A stretch of 15,254 bases of DNA from Thermohalobaculum sp050331335 (lineage in GTDB: Bacteria > Pseudomonadota > Alphaproteobacteria > Rhodobacterales > Rhodobacteraceae): contig JBHJGY010000072.1 of the NCBI GenBank assembly GCA_050331335.1, positions 1 to 15,254 of the forward strand, in the 5' to 3' direction. The stretch's first letter is position 1. The number at the start of each line of letters is the position of its first letter. The translations under genes and the position numbers were made by a program. Under the pieces are notes generated by a model, which ran no database searches, was not told the origin of the DNA, and worked only from the letters and a program-made list of their open reading frames with translations. Of the stretch, positions 7,277 through 14,117 are shown one piece after another.

Positions 7277-9013
7277 TCACCCCAGCTTCACGTTGTCGAT
7301 GCCAACGATGCGGTCGTAGACCCAGTAGAGAACCAGCACCACCGCAAGCATCAGGGTGGCGAGCGCCGCCGCCAGCGACCAGTTGCCAGTGGAGCTGATG
7401 TTGTGAGCGATCTGGTTGGAGATGAAGGTGCCGTCGGCCCCGCCGACGAGCTCAGGCGTGATGTAGTAGCCGATCGACAAGATGAAGACCAGGATGGCGC
7501 CCGCTCCGATCCCCGGCACTGTATTCGGGAAGTAAACCCGCCAGAACGCGGTAAAATTCGTCGCACCAAGCGACTTCGCCGCCCGCACATAAGCCGGCGG
7601 GATGGTCTTCATCACCGAATAGAGCGGCAAGATCATGAAGGGCAGCAGGATATGCGTCATCGCAATGATCGTGCCGGTCTGATTGTACATCATCTCCAGC
7701 CTCCCTTCCTGGGACAGCAAGCCGGTCGCGACCAGGGTGTCGTTCACCACCCCCTGTTCCTGCAACAGCACGATCCAGGCCGAGGTGCGCACGAGCAGCG
7801 ACGTCCAAAACGGCAAGAGTACGAGGATGAGCAGCAGATTGGCATGGCGCGCCTTCAAATTGGCGAGCAACCAGGCGATCGGGTAACCCAGAAGCAGGCA
7901 GGAGATGGTGATCGTCAGACTGAGCCAAACCGTCCGCTCCAGGAGGGTGATATACAGCCGGTCGGTCTCGGGCTTTTCGATCACCTCGCCCTCGGGACTG
8001 CGCTTCCGGTCGAGCGCACTGAGGAAGTGGCTGTCGGTGTAGGCGCCCGAGAGCCGATGCATCAGGGCCCAGACCGTGAGATCGCCCCAGTCCTCATCGG
8101 CCTCCAAGAACGCGTCCTTGAAGGCGAGCGTCTCGAAGTCAGGGGCGACTTCGGCCAGGCGAGCGATCATCTCCGAAGGTCCCCAGGTGATCGCATCGGC
8201 CGCGGCGGGATTGGCGGCGAGATCGCGCACGAGGCCGGTATAAACCGCCTCCCAGGGCCGCTCCTCTGCGAGACTGTCGCCGTCCTCGACCTGAACGAGG
8301 CGCGCGAAGTCCGCGAAAATGTCCGCCGTCTCCGGCAAGAGCCCCGGGATCTCCGCGCGAAACTCGAAGCTGGGCTCTGGTGTGTCGAAATCCCCACCGG
8401 CAGCCTCTGCGGCATCGCGATCGGAAACCCAACTCGCTTGCGCCGAGAGCCAAGCGGGCGCCCCCATAAGGGTGATCCAGGTATCGGGCGTCTTCCAGGC
8501 CGGATCGAGATCGACGACCTGGTCCATATAAACATCGCCCATATCGTCGATATCGCGACCGGTACCGCGGAACACCGACGACAGCCCAGCCACCTCGAAA
8601 TTCAGTCGGGTGCCGAGCTTTGTATGCGTCTTGAACTCCACCGCGGCGGCCATGTCGTAATAGAGCGCCAGGAAGGTGTCCTCGCCGGGAACTTCGCCAG
8701 CAGCCGGGTCCCAGGCTTTGAGCGCCGCCACAGTGCGGGGCATGTTCTCCGGCACCGTCGACGTGTTTTCGACCGAGCGGATCAGCATATCGAAGATCGG
8801 CGCAACGAAGCTGATGAGGACGAAGAACAACAGCGGCGCGACGAGGCCGAAGGCTCGTAATTTCTGGCGACGTTGGGCGCGCGCCAAGCTCTGTTTGAGC
8901 GGCGTGCCGTCGGCGGCGAGGAGGCGTCCACGGCTATCCCGGTCTGAGCTCGCATGCCGGGCCGCAGAGCCTGGCGCCTCTGAGAGGAGTGTGGGATCCG
9001 CCGTCGTTGTCAT
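7277..9013 (-). CDS. ABC transporter permease (PotB-like) with a very large TM1-TM2 extracytoplasmic insert
   Basis: The product is 578 residues against about 280-320 for ordinary PotB-like permeases. A hydrophilic N-terminus (1-50) ends in a basic stretch, then TM1 is at 55-78. Residues 79-357 are an acidic extracytoplasmic segment without membrane helices. The standard core follows: TM2 361-384, TM3 391-417, TM4 445-470, EAA loop (YVRAAKSLGATNFTAFWRV, about 475-493), TM5 501-520 and TM6 546-566. The start ATG (9011-9013) has GGGAGG 6 bases upstream. The frame is open throughout and codon use does not change inside the insert, so this is not a fusion or frameshift artefact. The insert may dock the binding protein or bind ligand (inference). 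The gene lies between the binding-protein and PotC-like genes. Confidence 0.93.
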   Translation of the reverse strand: MTTTADPTLLSEAPGSAARHASSDRDSRGRLLAADGTPLKQSLARAQRRQKLRAFGLVAPLLFFVLISFVAPIFDMLIRSVENTSTVPENMPRTVAALKAWDPAAGEVPGEDTFLALYYDMAAAVEFKTHTKLGTRLNFEVAGLSSVFRGTGRDIDDMGDVYMDQVVDLDPAWKTPDTWITLMGAPAWLSAQASWVSDRDAAEAAGGDFDTPEPSFEFRAEIPGLLPETADIFADFARLVQVEDGDSLAEERPWEAVYTGLVRDLAANPAAADAITWGPSEMIARLAEVAPDFETLAFKDAFLEADEDWGDLTVWALMHRLSGAYTDSHFLSALDRKRSPEGEVIEKPETDRLYITLLERTVWLSLTITISCLLLGYPIAWLLANLKARHANLLLILVLLPFWTSLLVRTSAWIVLLQEQGVVNDTLVATGLLSQEGRLEMMYNQTGTIIAMTHILLPFMILPLYSVMKTIPPAYVRAAKSLGATNFTAFWRVYFPNTVPGIGAGAILVFILSIGYYITPELVGGADGTFISNQIAHNISSTGNWSLAAALATLMLAVVLVLYWVYDRIVGIDNVKLG

Positions 9014-9029
9014 GCCTCGCCTCCCGCAG

Positions 9030-9059
9030 GGGAGGGGGCCGTCTGCCGGCCCCGCTCCC
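9030..9059 (-). promoter_or_regulatory. Intercistronic stem-loop between the binding-protein and permease genes
   Basis: Seven base pairs (GGGGCCG 9035-9041 with CGGCCCC 9047-9053) close a 5-base loop. Five more pairs continue outward past one bulged base (9030-9034 with 9055-9059). It begins 16 bases after the binding-protein stop and ends 4 bases before the permease ribosome-binding site. Such hairpins commonly protect the upstream mRNA or partly terminate transcription, so the binding protein is made in excess of the permeases. No U-tract follows, so mRNA stabilisation is the likelier role. Confidence 0.65.
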
Positions 9060-9075
9060 AGTGTCGACCCTCAGA

Positions 9076-10209
9076 TCAATTGATCAGCCAAGCCTGGAAC
9101 TTGGCGTCGAGATCGTCGCGATAATCCGCCCACCACTCGTAGTTGTAGAGGAAGGTGTTCTTGGCGTTGTCCGGATCGGTCGGCATGTGCGGCGCCATCT
9201 CGATGCCAAGCTCGGCATGGGTCGAGACGAGCGGTGCCGACGACGCGCGGGCTGGGCCGTAGGAGATGTATTTCGCCTGATCGGCGAGGCGCTGGGTATC
9301 GGTCGCAAAGCGGACATAGTGCAGCGCCCGGTTCAGCCGCTCCTCAGGCAAACCCGCCGGAATGATCCAGCCGTCGAGGTCGAACACCTGAGCGTCCCAG
9401 AGCATCGCCACCGGCTGGCCCTGCTCCTCGATCAGCGCGAAGAGACGGCCGTTATAGGTCGAACCGATCACCGCCGCACCGTCGGCGAGGCGCTGCGGGG
9501 TCTCGGCACCGGCCGACCACCAGATCACCTCGTCCTTGATGGTGTCGAGTTTGGCGAAAGCCTGGGCGATGCCCTCATCGGTCTCGAGAACGTCGTAAAC
9601 CTCGTCCTTCGGGACGCCGTCACAGATCAGCGCCCACTCCATGTTGTTGATCGGGCGCTTCTCCAGGCTGCGCTTGCCCGGGAAGGTCTCAAGATCGAAA
9701 ACGGCGCAAACATCCTCGGGCACCGCGCCGTTCCACGCGGCGACATCGGTGCGATAGCCGAAAGTGGTCGAGTAGACGATTTGCGGAATATAGCATTCCG
9801 AAACGATCAGATCGCCAAAGTCTTCTGACGCCGGGGTGCCGTCCGGCGCCGGCGCGAGCATCTCGTCGTGGTCGATCTCGAGCGCCAGACCCTCATCGCA
9901 AAGGCGGATCGCGTCGGACGCGACCACATCGACCACATCCCAGGTGATGTTGCCGGTCTCGTTCATCGCGCGAAGCTTGGCGACAGCCTCGTTGGAGCTC
10001 TCGTCATTGATGATCTCAACGCCGGTCAGCTCCGTGTAAGGATCGTGATAGGCGTTCTGCTGCGAGGCCGAGTAGGCGCCGCCCCAGGACACGATGGTCA
10101 TGCTGTCGGCACAGTTCTCGCAAGGCGGCAGCTCCTCGGCGGCCGCGACGATCGGCAGCGCCGTGAGCGCAGTGGCGCCAAGAAGCGCGGAAATAGTACT
10201 GAGTTTCAT
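9076..10209 (-). CDS. ABC transporter periplasmic substrate-binding protein (PotD-like, SBP_bac_8 type)
   Basis: The product is 377 residues. The ATG at 10207-10209 has AGGGAG upstream and gives a clean Sec signal peptide (1-24, ending VAAA). The mature protein begins EELPPCENC, then MTIVSWGGAY (37-46), the first strand and ligand-site loop of this family. Later blocks include DVVDVVASD (91-99), YNGRLFALI (252-260) and WDAQVFDLDGWIIP (271-284). Six cysteines (30, 33, 104, 139, 168, 196) are in the mature part, which is many for this class and suggests disulfides. Relatives bind putrescine, spermidine or other small cations. The SWGG motif departs from E. coli PotD, so polyamine binding is not assured. 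It is the first gene after its own promoter region and is followed by a stabilising hairpin and two permease genes. Confidence 0.92.
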   Translation of the reverse strand: MKLSTISALLGATALTALPIVAAAEELPPCENCADSMTIVSWGGAYSASQQNAYHDPYTELTGVEIINDESSNEAVAKLRAMNETGNITWDVVDVVASDAIRLCDEGLALEIDHDEMLAPAPDGTPASEDFGDLIVSECYIPQIVYSTTFGYRTDVAAWNGAVPEDVCAVFDLETFPGKRSLEKRPINNMEWALICDGVPKDEVYDVLETDEGIAQAFAKLDTIKDEVIWWSAGAETPQRLADGAAVIGSTYNGRLFALIEEQGQPVAMLWDAQVFDLDGWIIPAGLPEERLNRALHYVRFATDTQRLADQAKYISYGPARASSAPLVSTHAELGIEMAPHMPTDPDNAKNTFLYNYEWWADYRDDLDAKFQAWLIN

Positions 10210-10241
10210 CGGATACTCCCTGTGGTTGCAGTCCCGACCAT

Positions 10242-10260
10242 GTCCCACCGAGCGGTGGAC
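10242..10260 (-). promoter_or_regulatory. Leader hairpin of the binding-protein mRNA
   Basis: GTCC (10242-10245) and ACC (10047 offset, i.e. 10247-10249) pair with GGT (10254-10256) and GGAC (10257-10260) around a 4-base loop, with one bulged C at 10246. It would lie in the 5' leader about 33 bases before the start codon and may stabilise the transcript. Confidence 0.35.
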
Positions 10261-10281
10261 CAGCGGGATCCGGCGGCCCCT

Positions 10282-10310
10282 AGCACACGGCTTCGACGCC
10301 GGCCTGTCAA
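10282..10310 (-). promoter_or_regulatory. Sigma-70-type promoter for the binding-protein operon
   Basis: Read on the reverse strand, a perfect TTGACA (-35, 10310-10305) is followed after 17 bases by TGTGCT (10287-10282), a weak -10. The transcript would start near 10275 and have a leader of about 65 bases. It lies in the 273-base gap after the ATPase gene, so the binding protein and permeases probably have their own promoter as well as any read-through. Confidence 0.5.
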
Positions 10311-10432
10311 CCGGTCGCAGCGCCTAATCGCTTGCCAAATTCGGCCGTGGTTGGCGCGCCTGCCGCATTTTTTTGCGACGCGGAAGCAAATGCTAAGCAG
10401 CGCGCGCATAAATTTAGCAACGACCTCAGACA

Positions 10433-10446
10433 CGCCTGATCAGGCG
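10433..10446. repeat. Perfect 14-base palindrome CGCCTGATCAGGCG
   Basis: A perfect dyad lies 36 bases beyond the ATPase stop and about 120 bases upstream of the binding-protein promoter. It could be an operator or a short terminator stem (CGCCT/AGGCG around GATC). The rest of the 10210-10482 gap holds an AT-rich patch with a T7 run (about 10368-10418) and no visible gene. Confidence 0.4.
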
Positions 10447-10482
10447 AACGGCATCACCCTCCGCGCCGCCGCAAAAGCAGGC

Positions 10483-11577
10483 TCAGGCCGCGTCGAGCGC
10501 GCGGCAATCCTGGGTCTGCCAGCCAACCGGCGTGATCTCGCCCACCCTGAGCGCGGCTTGGGCATGGCTGTTGGGGATCTTGACGATGAAATCGTCATGG
10601 CCTGCGACTTCCATGCGGCAGCGTATGTGATCGCCCAAATAGATCAGCTCCACCACCTTGCCTTGCATCGCATTGGGGGCGGACTGGTCGCCGATGATCA
10701 CCCGCTCCGGCCGGATCGACAGCATGGTCTGCTCGCCGGTGGTGCCGCAGGCGACCGCCACCGCGTTTACGCGACCGAAATTGGGGATCTCCACCTCGAC
10801 AGTCCCGTTGTCGACCGCAGTTACCCGGCCTGCGAGCTTGTTGTTCTCGCCGATGAAGGCGGCGACGAAGGCGTTGGCCGGTTCCTCATAGAGCACCGAC
10901 GGGGGCGCGAGCTGTTGCACCACGCCGTCGTTGAACACGGCAATCCGGTCCGACATGGTCAGCGCCTCGGACTGATCGTGGGTGACATAGACCACGGTAA
11001 CGCCGAGCCGCTCATGCAGGTGCTTGATCTCATATTGCATGTGCTCGCGGAGTTGCTTGTCGAGCGCGCCCAGCGGCTCGTCCATCAACACAAGCTCAGG
11101 CTCGAACACCAGCGCCCGGGCCAGCGCGATCCGCTGCTGTTGTCCGCCCGAAAGCTGCGCCGGGCGGCGTCCCCCGAAGGCCGCCATCTGAACCATATCG
11201 AGCGCCCGCTCGACCTTTGCCTTGCGCTCCGCCTTGGGAATCTTTCGCACCTCGAGCGGAAAGGACAGGTTCTCTGCCACGGTCATATGCGGAAACAGCG
11301 CGTAGTTCTGGAAAACCATGCCGATGCCGCGCTTGTGGGGTGGGATGTTGTTGATCGACCGCCCGCCGAGCCGGATCTCGCCATGGGTGGCGGTCTCGAA
11401 ACCGGCCAGCATCATCAGGCAAGTTGTCTTGCCCGACCCCGAGGGGCCAAGCATGGTCAGGAACTCGCCCTTGGGCATGGCAAGATTAAGATCCTTCACC
11501 ACGAGGGTCTCGCCGTCATAGCTTTTCTGCACACGGTCGAAAGCCACGAAGGCACCGTCGCCAGCCGTTTCGGTCAT
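10483..11577 (-). CDS. ABC transporter ATP-binding protein, PotA-like (MOI/CUT1 type with TOBE domain)
   Basis: The product is 364 residues from the ATG at 11575-11577, chosen over the GTG two codons upstream because AAAGGGG is then spaced 5 bases away; from the GTG it would touch the start. All ATPase motifs are intact: Walker A GPSGSGKTT (44-52), Q-loop FQNYALFPH (89-97), signature LSGGQQQR (142-149), Walker B ELVLMDEP (161-168) and switch histidine in VTHDQ (H200). The C-terminal third (from about 240) is the TOBE regulatory domain, with GENNKL and SIRPE blocks typical of polyamine-type importers. It energises uptake by the two permeases encoded downstream. It is separated from the binding-protein gene by 273 bases, unlike the tight spacing of the rest. 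Confidence 0.95.
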   Translation of the reverse strand: MTETAGDGAFVAFDRVQKSYDGETLVVKDLNLAMPKGEFLTMLGPSGSGKTTCLMMLAGFETATHGEIRLGGRSINNIPPHKRGIGMVFQNYALFPHMTVAENLSFPLEVRKIPKAERKAKVERALDMVQMAAFGGRRPAQLSGGQQQRIALARALVFEPELVLMDEPLGALDKQLREHMQYEIKHLHERLGVTVVYVTHDQSEALTMSDRIAVFNDGVVQQLAPPSVLYEEPANAFVAAFIGENNKLAGRVTAVDNGTVEVEIPNFGRVNAVAVACGTTGEQTMLSIRPERVIIGDQSAPNAMQGKVVELIYLGDHIRCRMEVAGHDDFIVKIPNSHAQAALRVGEITPVGWQTQDCRALDAA

Positions 11578-11628
11578 CCCCACCCCTTTCGAGCCGCCTT
11601 GCAGGATATTTGAAGCTAATCACAAGCT

Positions 11629-11686
11629 GTGGGCGCTTCACAACCCCGCCCACCGGGCACGCGGGCGCGGATCTGCTGAAAGATCC
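11629..11686. promoter_or_regulatory. Inverted repeats upstream of the ATPase gene
   Basis: The 189-base gap before the ATPase gene (11578-11766) has two stems: GTGGGCG (11629-11635) with CGCCCAC (11647-11653), and GGATCT (11669-11674) with AGATCC (11681-11686) around GCTGAA. I find no convincing -35/-10 pair here. Nearby TTCGAA occurs twice (about 11728 and 11745). The role may be leader structure or a regulator site. Confidence 0.3.
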
Positions 11687-11766
11687 AGCGTGTCGCCCGT
11701 TTTTCAGCCATGTTAAGACGGTATTGCCTTCGAAAAAGGCGGGCTTCGAACGTGGGGGGTGTCGGA

Positions 11767-12480
11767 TCAGGGGGCCGTCCGATCCGCGTCGCGGAGCAGG
11801 AAAGGCAGCCAGTCGCTGCGCTCGACCTGGGGAAAGCCCTTGCACAGGAAGCTCAGGCGCAGTCGGAGCCGCGCGGGCCCAGACACCGGGCCGAACCCCG
11901 GTCGCAGGCCGAGCCGCAACCCGCTGGCGCTTCGCCCCCGTCCGCCGGGCGCGAGCGTCGCTTCGAGGACGTGCCAGCGGCCCGCGGCATCGACCAGGAC
12001 CGCCGTCACCGTTTCGGGCGTGCAGCTGGGGTCCCCGGCCGCCGCGGAGCGCCATTCGAGCGCGCTCCATGCCCCCGGGCGGCCGTCGAGCGGCCCGACC
12101 ACTTCGCCGCCGGCGTGCTCAGGCGGGGCATGGCCCCAGGGACGGCCATCGGGTGCGGCTTCGAGGGCATCGAGGCGGACCCCGTGCTCGGTGAGCCGCA
12201 GGTCATGGGCGGCGACGATCTCAGGGAGTTCGGCATGGCGCAGCACCAGATCGCGAAGCCAAAACAGCGCGCTCAAAATGGCGATGACGAGGAGCCAGTG
12301 ATCGCGGAGCTTCTTTGCGGCTGTCAGCAGCCCGGCGGCCTGGAGCGCCACGGACGGGTCGCCCGCGGGGCCAGCCGCGGGTGATGGGGCCTGGGCCTGC
12401 TCGGGCGCCGGCGCGGGGCCGGCCGCCTCCCGTCGACGGGCGGGGTCGTGTCCGCCCTCGCCGCAGATGTCGGCCGCCAT
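11767..12480 (-). CDS. Single-pass membrane protein of unknown function
   Basis: The product is 237 residues from the ATG at 12478-12480, preceded by AAGGGA. A longer frame to 12576 has no ribosome-binding site and would read through the palindrome region. Residues 10-45 are Ala/Pro-rich and probably disordered in the cytoplasm. One membrane helix lies at about 62-82, followed by a short heptad-like segment (84-108). The C-terminal part (about 125-237) looks like a small extracytoplasmic beta-rich domain, with conserved-looking WSALEWRS (138-145), RWHVLEATL (168-176) and SDWLPFLL (222-229). I recognise no family. It lies between soxB and the ATPase gene on the same strand, but 183 and 189 bases from them, so it may be its own unit. 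Confidence 0.65.
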   Translation of the reverse strand: MAADICGEGGHDPARRREAAGPAPAPEQAQAPSPAAGPAGDPSVALQAAGLLTAAKKLRDHWLLVIAILSALFWLRDLVLRHAELPEIVAAHDLRLTEHGVRLDALEAAPDGRPWGHAPPEHAGGEVVGPLDGRPGAWSALEWRSAAAGDPSCTPETVTAVLVDAAGRWHVLEATLAPGGRGRSASGLRLGLRPGFGPVSGPARLRLRLSFLCKGFPQVERSDWLPFLLRDADRTAP

Positions 12481-12563
12481 GATCGATCCCTTGGCTGGGC
12501 CCCGGAGCGGGGCCGAGGACCGGGCCACGCCACCGCCGCTTTGGTGAGCGACAGCAGCGCTCC

Positions 12564-12579
12564 CGGGTGGTACCACCCG
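12564..12579. repeat. Perfect 16-base palindrome CGGGTGGTACCACCCG
   Basis: This uninterrupted dyad lies in the 183-base gap between soxB and the membrane-protein gene. It could be a dimeric regulator's operator, or with a GTAC loop a 6-bp terminator stem after soxB. The gap also has GAGCG/CGCTC (12546-12562) and a GGCCCC/GGGGCC hairpin (12498-12514) in the leader of the downstream gene. Confidence 0.45.
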
Positions 12580-12663
12580 CCCGATGCGCGTGGTCCAGCC
12601 CGACCATATCGATCAACGGCAAATTTTAGGTAAATCCCCGCAGGCTGGCCCGCGGCAATCTCC

Positions 12664-13908
12664 TCAGTGCGCCACCGCAGCGGCGACCGACTCGTCGATC
12701 ATCCGGCCCTCGGCGAAACGCTCGAGCGAGAACGGATCGGCCACCGGATCGGTGCCGTTCGCCACGAGCCCCGCGGTCGCCCAGCCGCTGCCCGGGATCG
12801 CCTTGAACCCGCCGGTACCCCAGCCGCAGTTGATGAAGACGTTCTCCACCGGCGTCTTCGATATGATCGGCGAGCGGTCGCCCGTCATATCGACGATCCC
12901 GCCCCACTGGCGCAGCATCTTCAGGCGGCTGATCATCGGGAATGTCTCGACCAGCGCGCGCACGGTCTCCTCGATATGGTGAAAACTGCCGCGCTGGGTG
13001 TAGTTGTTGAACCCGTCCGCGCCGCCACCGATCACCATCTCGCCCTTGTCGGACTGGCTCATATAGCCGTGCACCGTGTTGGCCATCACGACGATGTCCA
13101 TGCAGGGCTTGATCGGCTCGGAGACGAGCGCCTGGAGCGCCACACTCTCGACCGGCAAGCGGAAGCCGGCCATCTCCGCCAACTGCCCCGAATGCCCCGC
13201 CACCACGATGCAGAGCTTGTCGCAGGAGATCGGGCCGCGGGTGGTCTGCACGCCTTTGACCCGCTGGTTGGGCCGGTCGATCCCGGTGACCTCGCAATTC
13301 TGGATAACATCGACCCCCATCGCGGCGGCCGCGCGGGCATAGCCCCAGGCCACGGCATCGTGGCGTGCGGTGCCGCCGCGGGGCTGCCACAGGCCGCCCA
13401 GCACGGGATAGCGCGGGCCTTCGATGTTGATGATCGGGCAAAGCTCGCGGATCCGCTCCGGAGAGACCAGCTCGCTCTCGATCCCGGCCAAGCGGTTGGC
13501 ATGGGCCGTGCGCATCCAGGCGCGGTGCTCGTGCTCGGTCTGCGCCAGCATCAGCACGCCGCGGGGGCTGAACATGATGTTGAAGTTGAGCGCCTGGGAC
13601 AGGTCCTCGTACAACCCGCGGGAGAGCTCGTAGATCGCAGCCGAGGGGGGCTGGAGATAATTCGAGCGGATGATCGTCGTGTTGCGCCCGGTGTTGCCGC
13701 CGCCGATCCAGCCCTTCTCCAGCACCGCGACATTCGTGATGCCATGGTTCTTGGCGAGGTAATAGGCGGTTGCGAGCCCATGCCCCCCGCCGCCAACGAC
13801 AATGGCGTCGTAATGGGTTTTCGGCTCAGGGCTGCCCCAGGCCTTTTCCCAACCCTGGTGGTAGCGGGCGGCCTCACGGGCGATGGCGAAGGCGGAATAG
13901 TGCTTCAT
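12664..13908 (-). CDS. soxB: Sarcosine oxidase beta subunit-like FAD-dependent oxidoreductase
   Basis: The product is 414 residues, the standard length for SoxB. It has the N-terminal SoxB extension (1-32), an FAD-binding Rossmann motif VVGGGGHG (37-44), GWIGGGNTGRN (67-76), the segment GGTARHDAV (178-186) whose H183 appears to match the covalent FMN histidine of heterotetrameric sarcosine oxidase, and CGWGTGGFKAIPGSGW (361-376). The enzyme oxidises sarcosine to glycine with transfer of the one-carbon unit to tetrahydrofolate. The ATG follows AAGGAG by 7 bases. Normally soxB is followed by soxD, soxA and soxG. Here the next gene downstream is unrelated, and ccmI lies on the other side, so this is an orphan copy. 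It may use another SoxA or act on a different N-methyl amine (inference). Confidence 0.92.
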   Translation of the reverse strand: MKHYSAFAIAREAARYHQGWEKAWGSPEPKTHYDAIVVGGGGHGLATAYYLAKNHGITNVAVLEKGWIGGGNTGRNTTIIRSNYLQPPSAAIYELSRGLYEDLSQALNFNIMFSPRGVLMLAQTEHEHRAWMRTAHANRLAGIESELVSPERIRELCPIINIEGPRYPVLGGLWQPRGGTARHDAVAWGYARAAAAMGVDVIQNCEVTGIDRPNQRVKGVQTTRGPISCDKLCIVVAGHSGQLAEMAGFRLPVESVALQALVSEPIKPCMDIVVMANTVHGYMSQSDKGEMVIGGGADGFNNYTQRGSFHHIEETVRALVETFPMISRLKMLRQWGGIVDMTGDRSPIISKTPVENVFINCGWGTGGFKAIPGSGWATAGLVANGTDPVADPFSLERFAEGRMIDESVAAAVAH

Positions 13909-13938
13909 CGGACGCTCCTTGGGTGCGCATATCCCTCA

Positions 13939-13944
13939 ACTATA
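13939..13944 (-). promoter_or_regulatory. Probable -10 element of the soxB promoter
   Basis: TATAGT on the reverse strand (13944-13939) matches the -10 consensus at five of six bases and would start transcription near 13932, 24 bases before the ATG. The matching -35 position reads CTGATT, a weak match, which suggests dependence on an activator or an alternative sigma contact. Confidence 0.4.
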
Positions 13945-13990
13945 GCTGATCCGGTTCAGGAAATCAGGGATTAGCGTCCAATTCCCGCTT

Positions 13991-14043
13991 TGCCGCGACA
14001 TCGGCGCAGGGCCGAGATGCGACTGACGTCGCGATTTGCGGCA
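13991..14043 (+). other. Possible three-way-junction RNA in the ccmI leader
   Basis: An outer stem TGCCGC (13991-13996) with GCGGCA (14038-14043) encloses two hairpins: TCGG/CCGA (14001-14004, 14012-14015) and GCGAC/GTCGC (14019-14023, 14028-14032, loop TGAC). A competing 6-bp pairing, CGCGAC (13994-13999) with GTCGCG (14028-14033), would exclude this fold. It ends 74 bases before the ccmI ATG. In GC-rich DNA this may be chance. Confidence 0.25.
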
Positions 14044-14117
14044 GGGCGACGCGGCGGGCCGGCGAGCGTTGCGGGGGGGCCGGCGGGTGTCTACCTCTCC
14101 TAACGGGAGGATTGCCA

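Noticed and set aside
7403..8860. Long forward-strand open frame (485 codons) opposite the large permease
   Set aside because: It is a mirror of the GC-rich permease codons, lacks a ribosome-binding site, and has Arg/His/Gly-rich composition with no domain; the reverse-strand permease has clear helices and an EAA loop.
7277..9013. Large permease as a frameshifted or fused pair of genes
   Set aside because: The frame is continuous, codon use is even, and the six helices of a single permease are all present once; the extra part is an insert, not a second gene.
10361..10380. T7 run in GCATTTTTTTGCG as an intrinsic terminator
   Set aside because: The Ts are in the loop of a 4-bp stem rather than after a stem, so this is not a terminator shape on either strand.
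9076..11577. Naming the transporter potABCD for spermidine/putrescine
   Set aside because: The family is right, but the binding-protein ligand loop (SWGGAY), the cysteines and the permease insert differ from PotABCD, so a polyamine substrate cannot be claimed.
9868..11613. Forward-strand open frame of 581 codons crossing the binding-protein and ATPase genes
   Set aside because: It spans two well-supported reverse genes and the promoter gap, with no recognisable motif; it is an antisense artefact of high GC content.
12667..13974. Forward-strand open frame of 435 codons opposite soxB
   Set aside because: SoxB motifs on the reverse strand are decisive and the antisense translation has low-complexity His/Arg/Asp composition.
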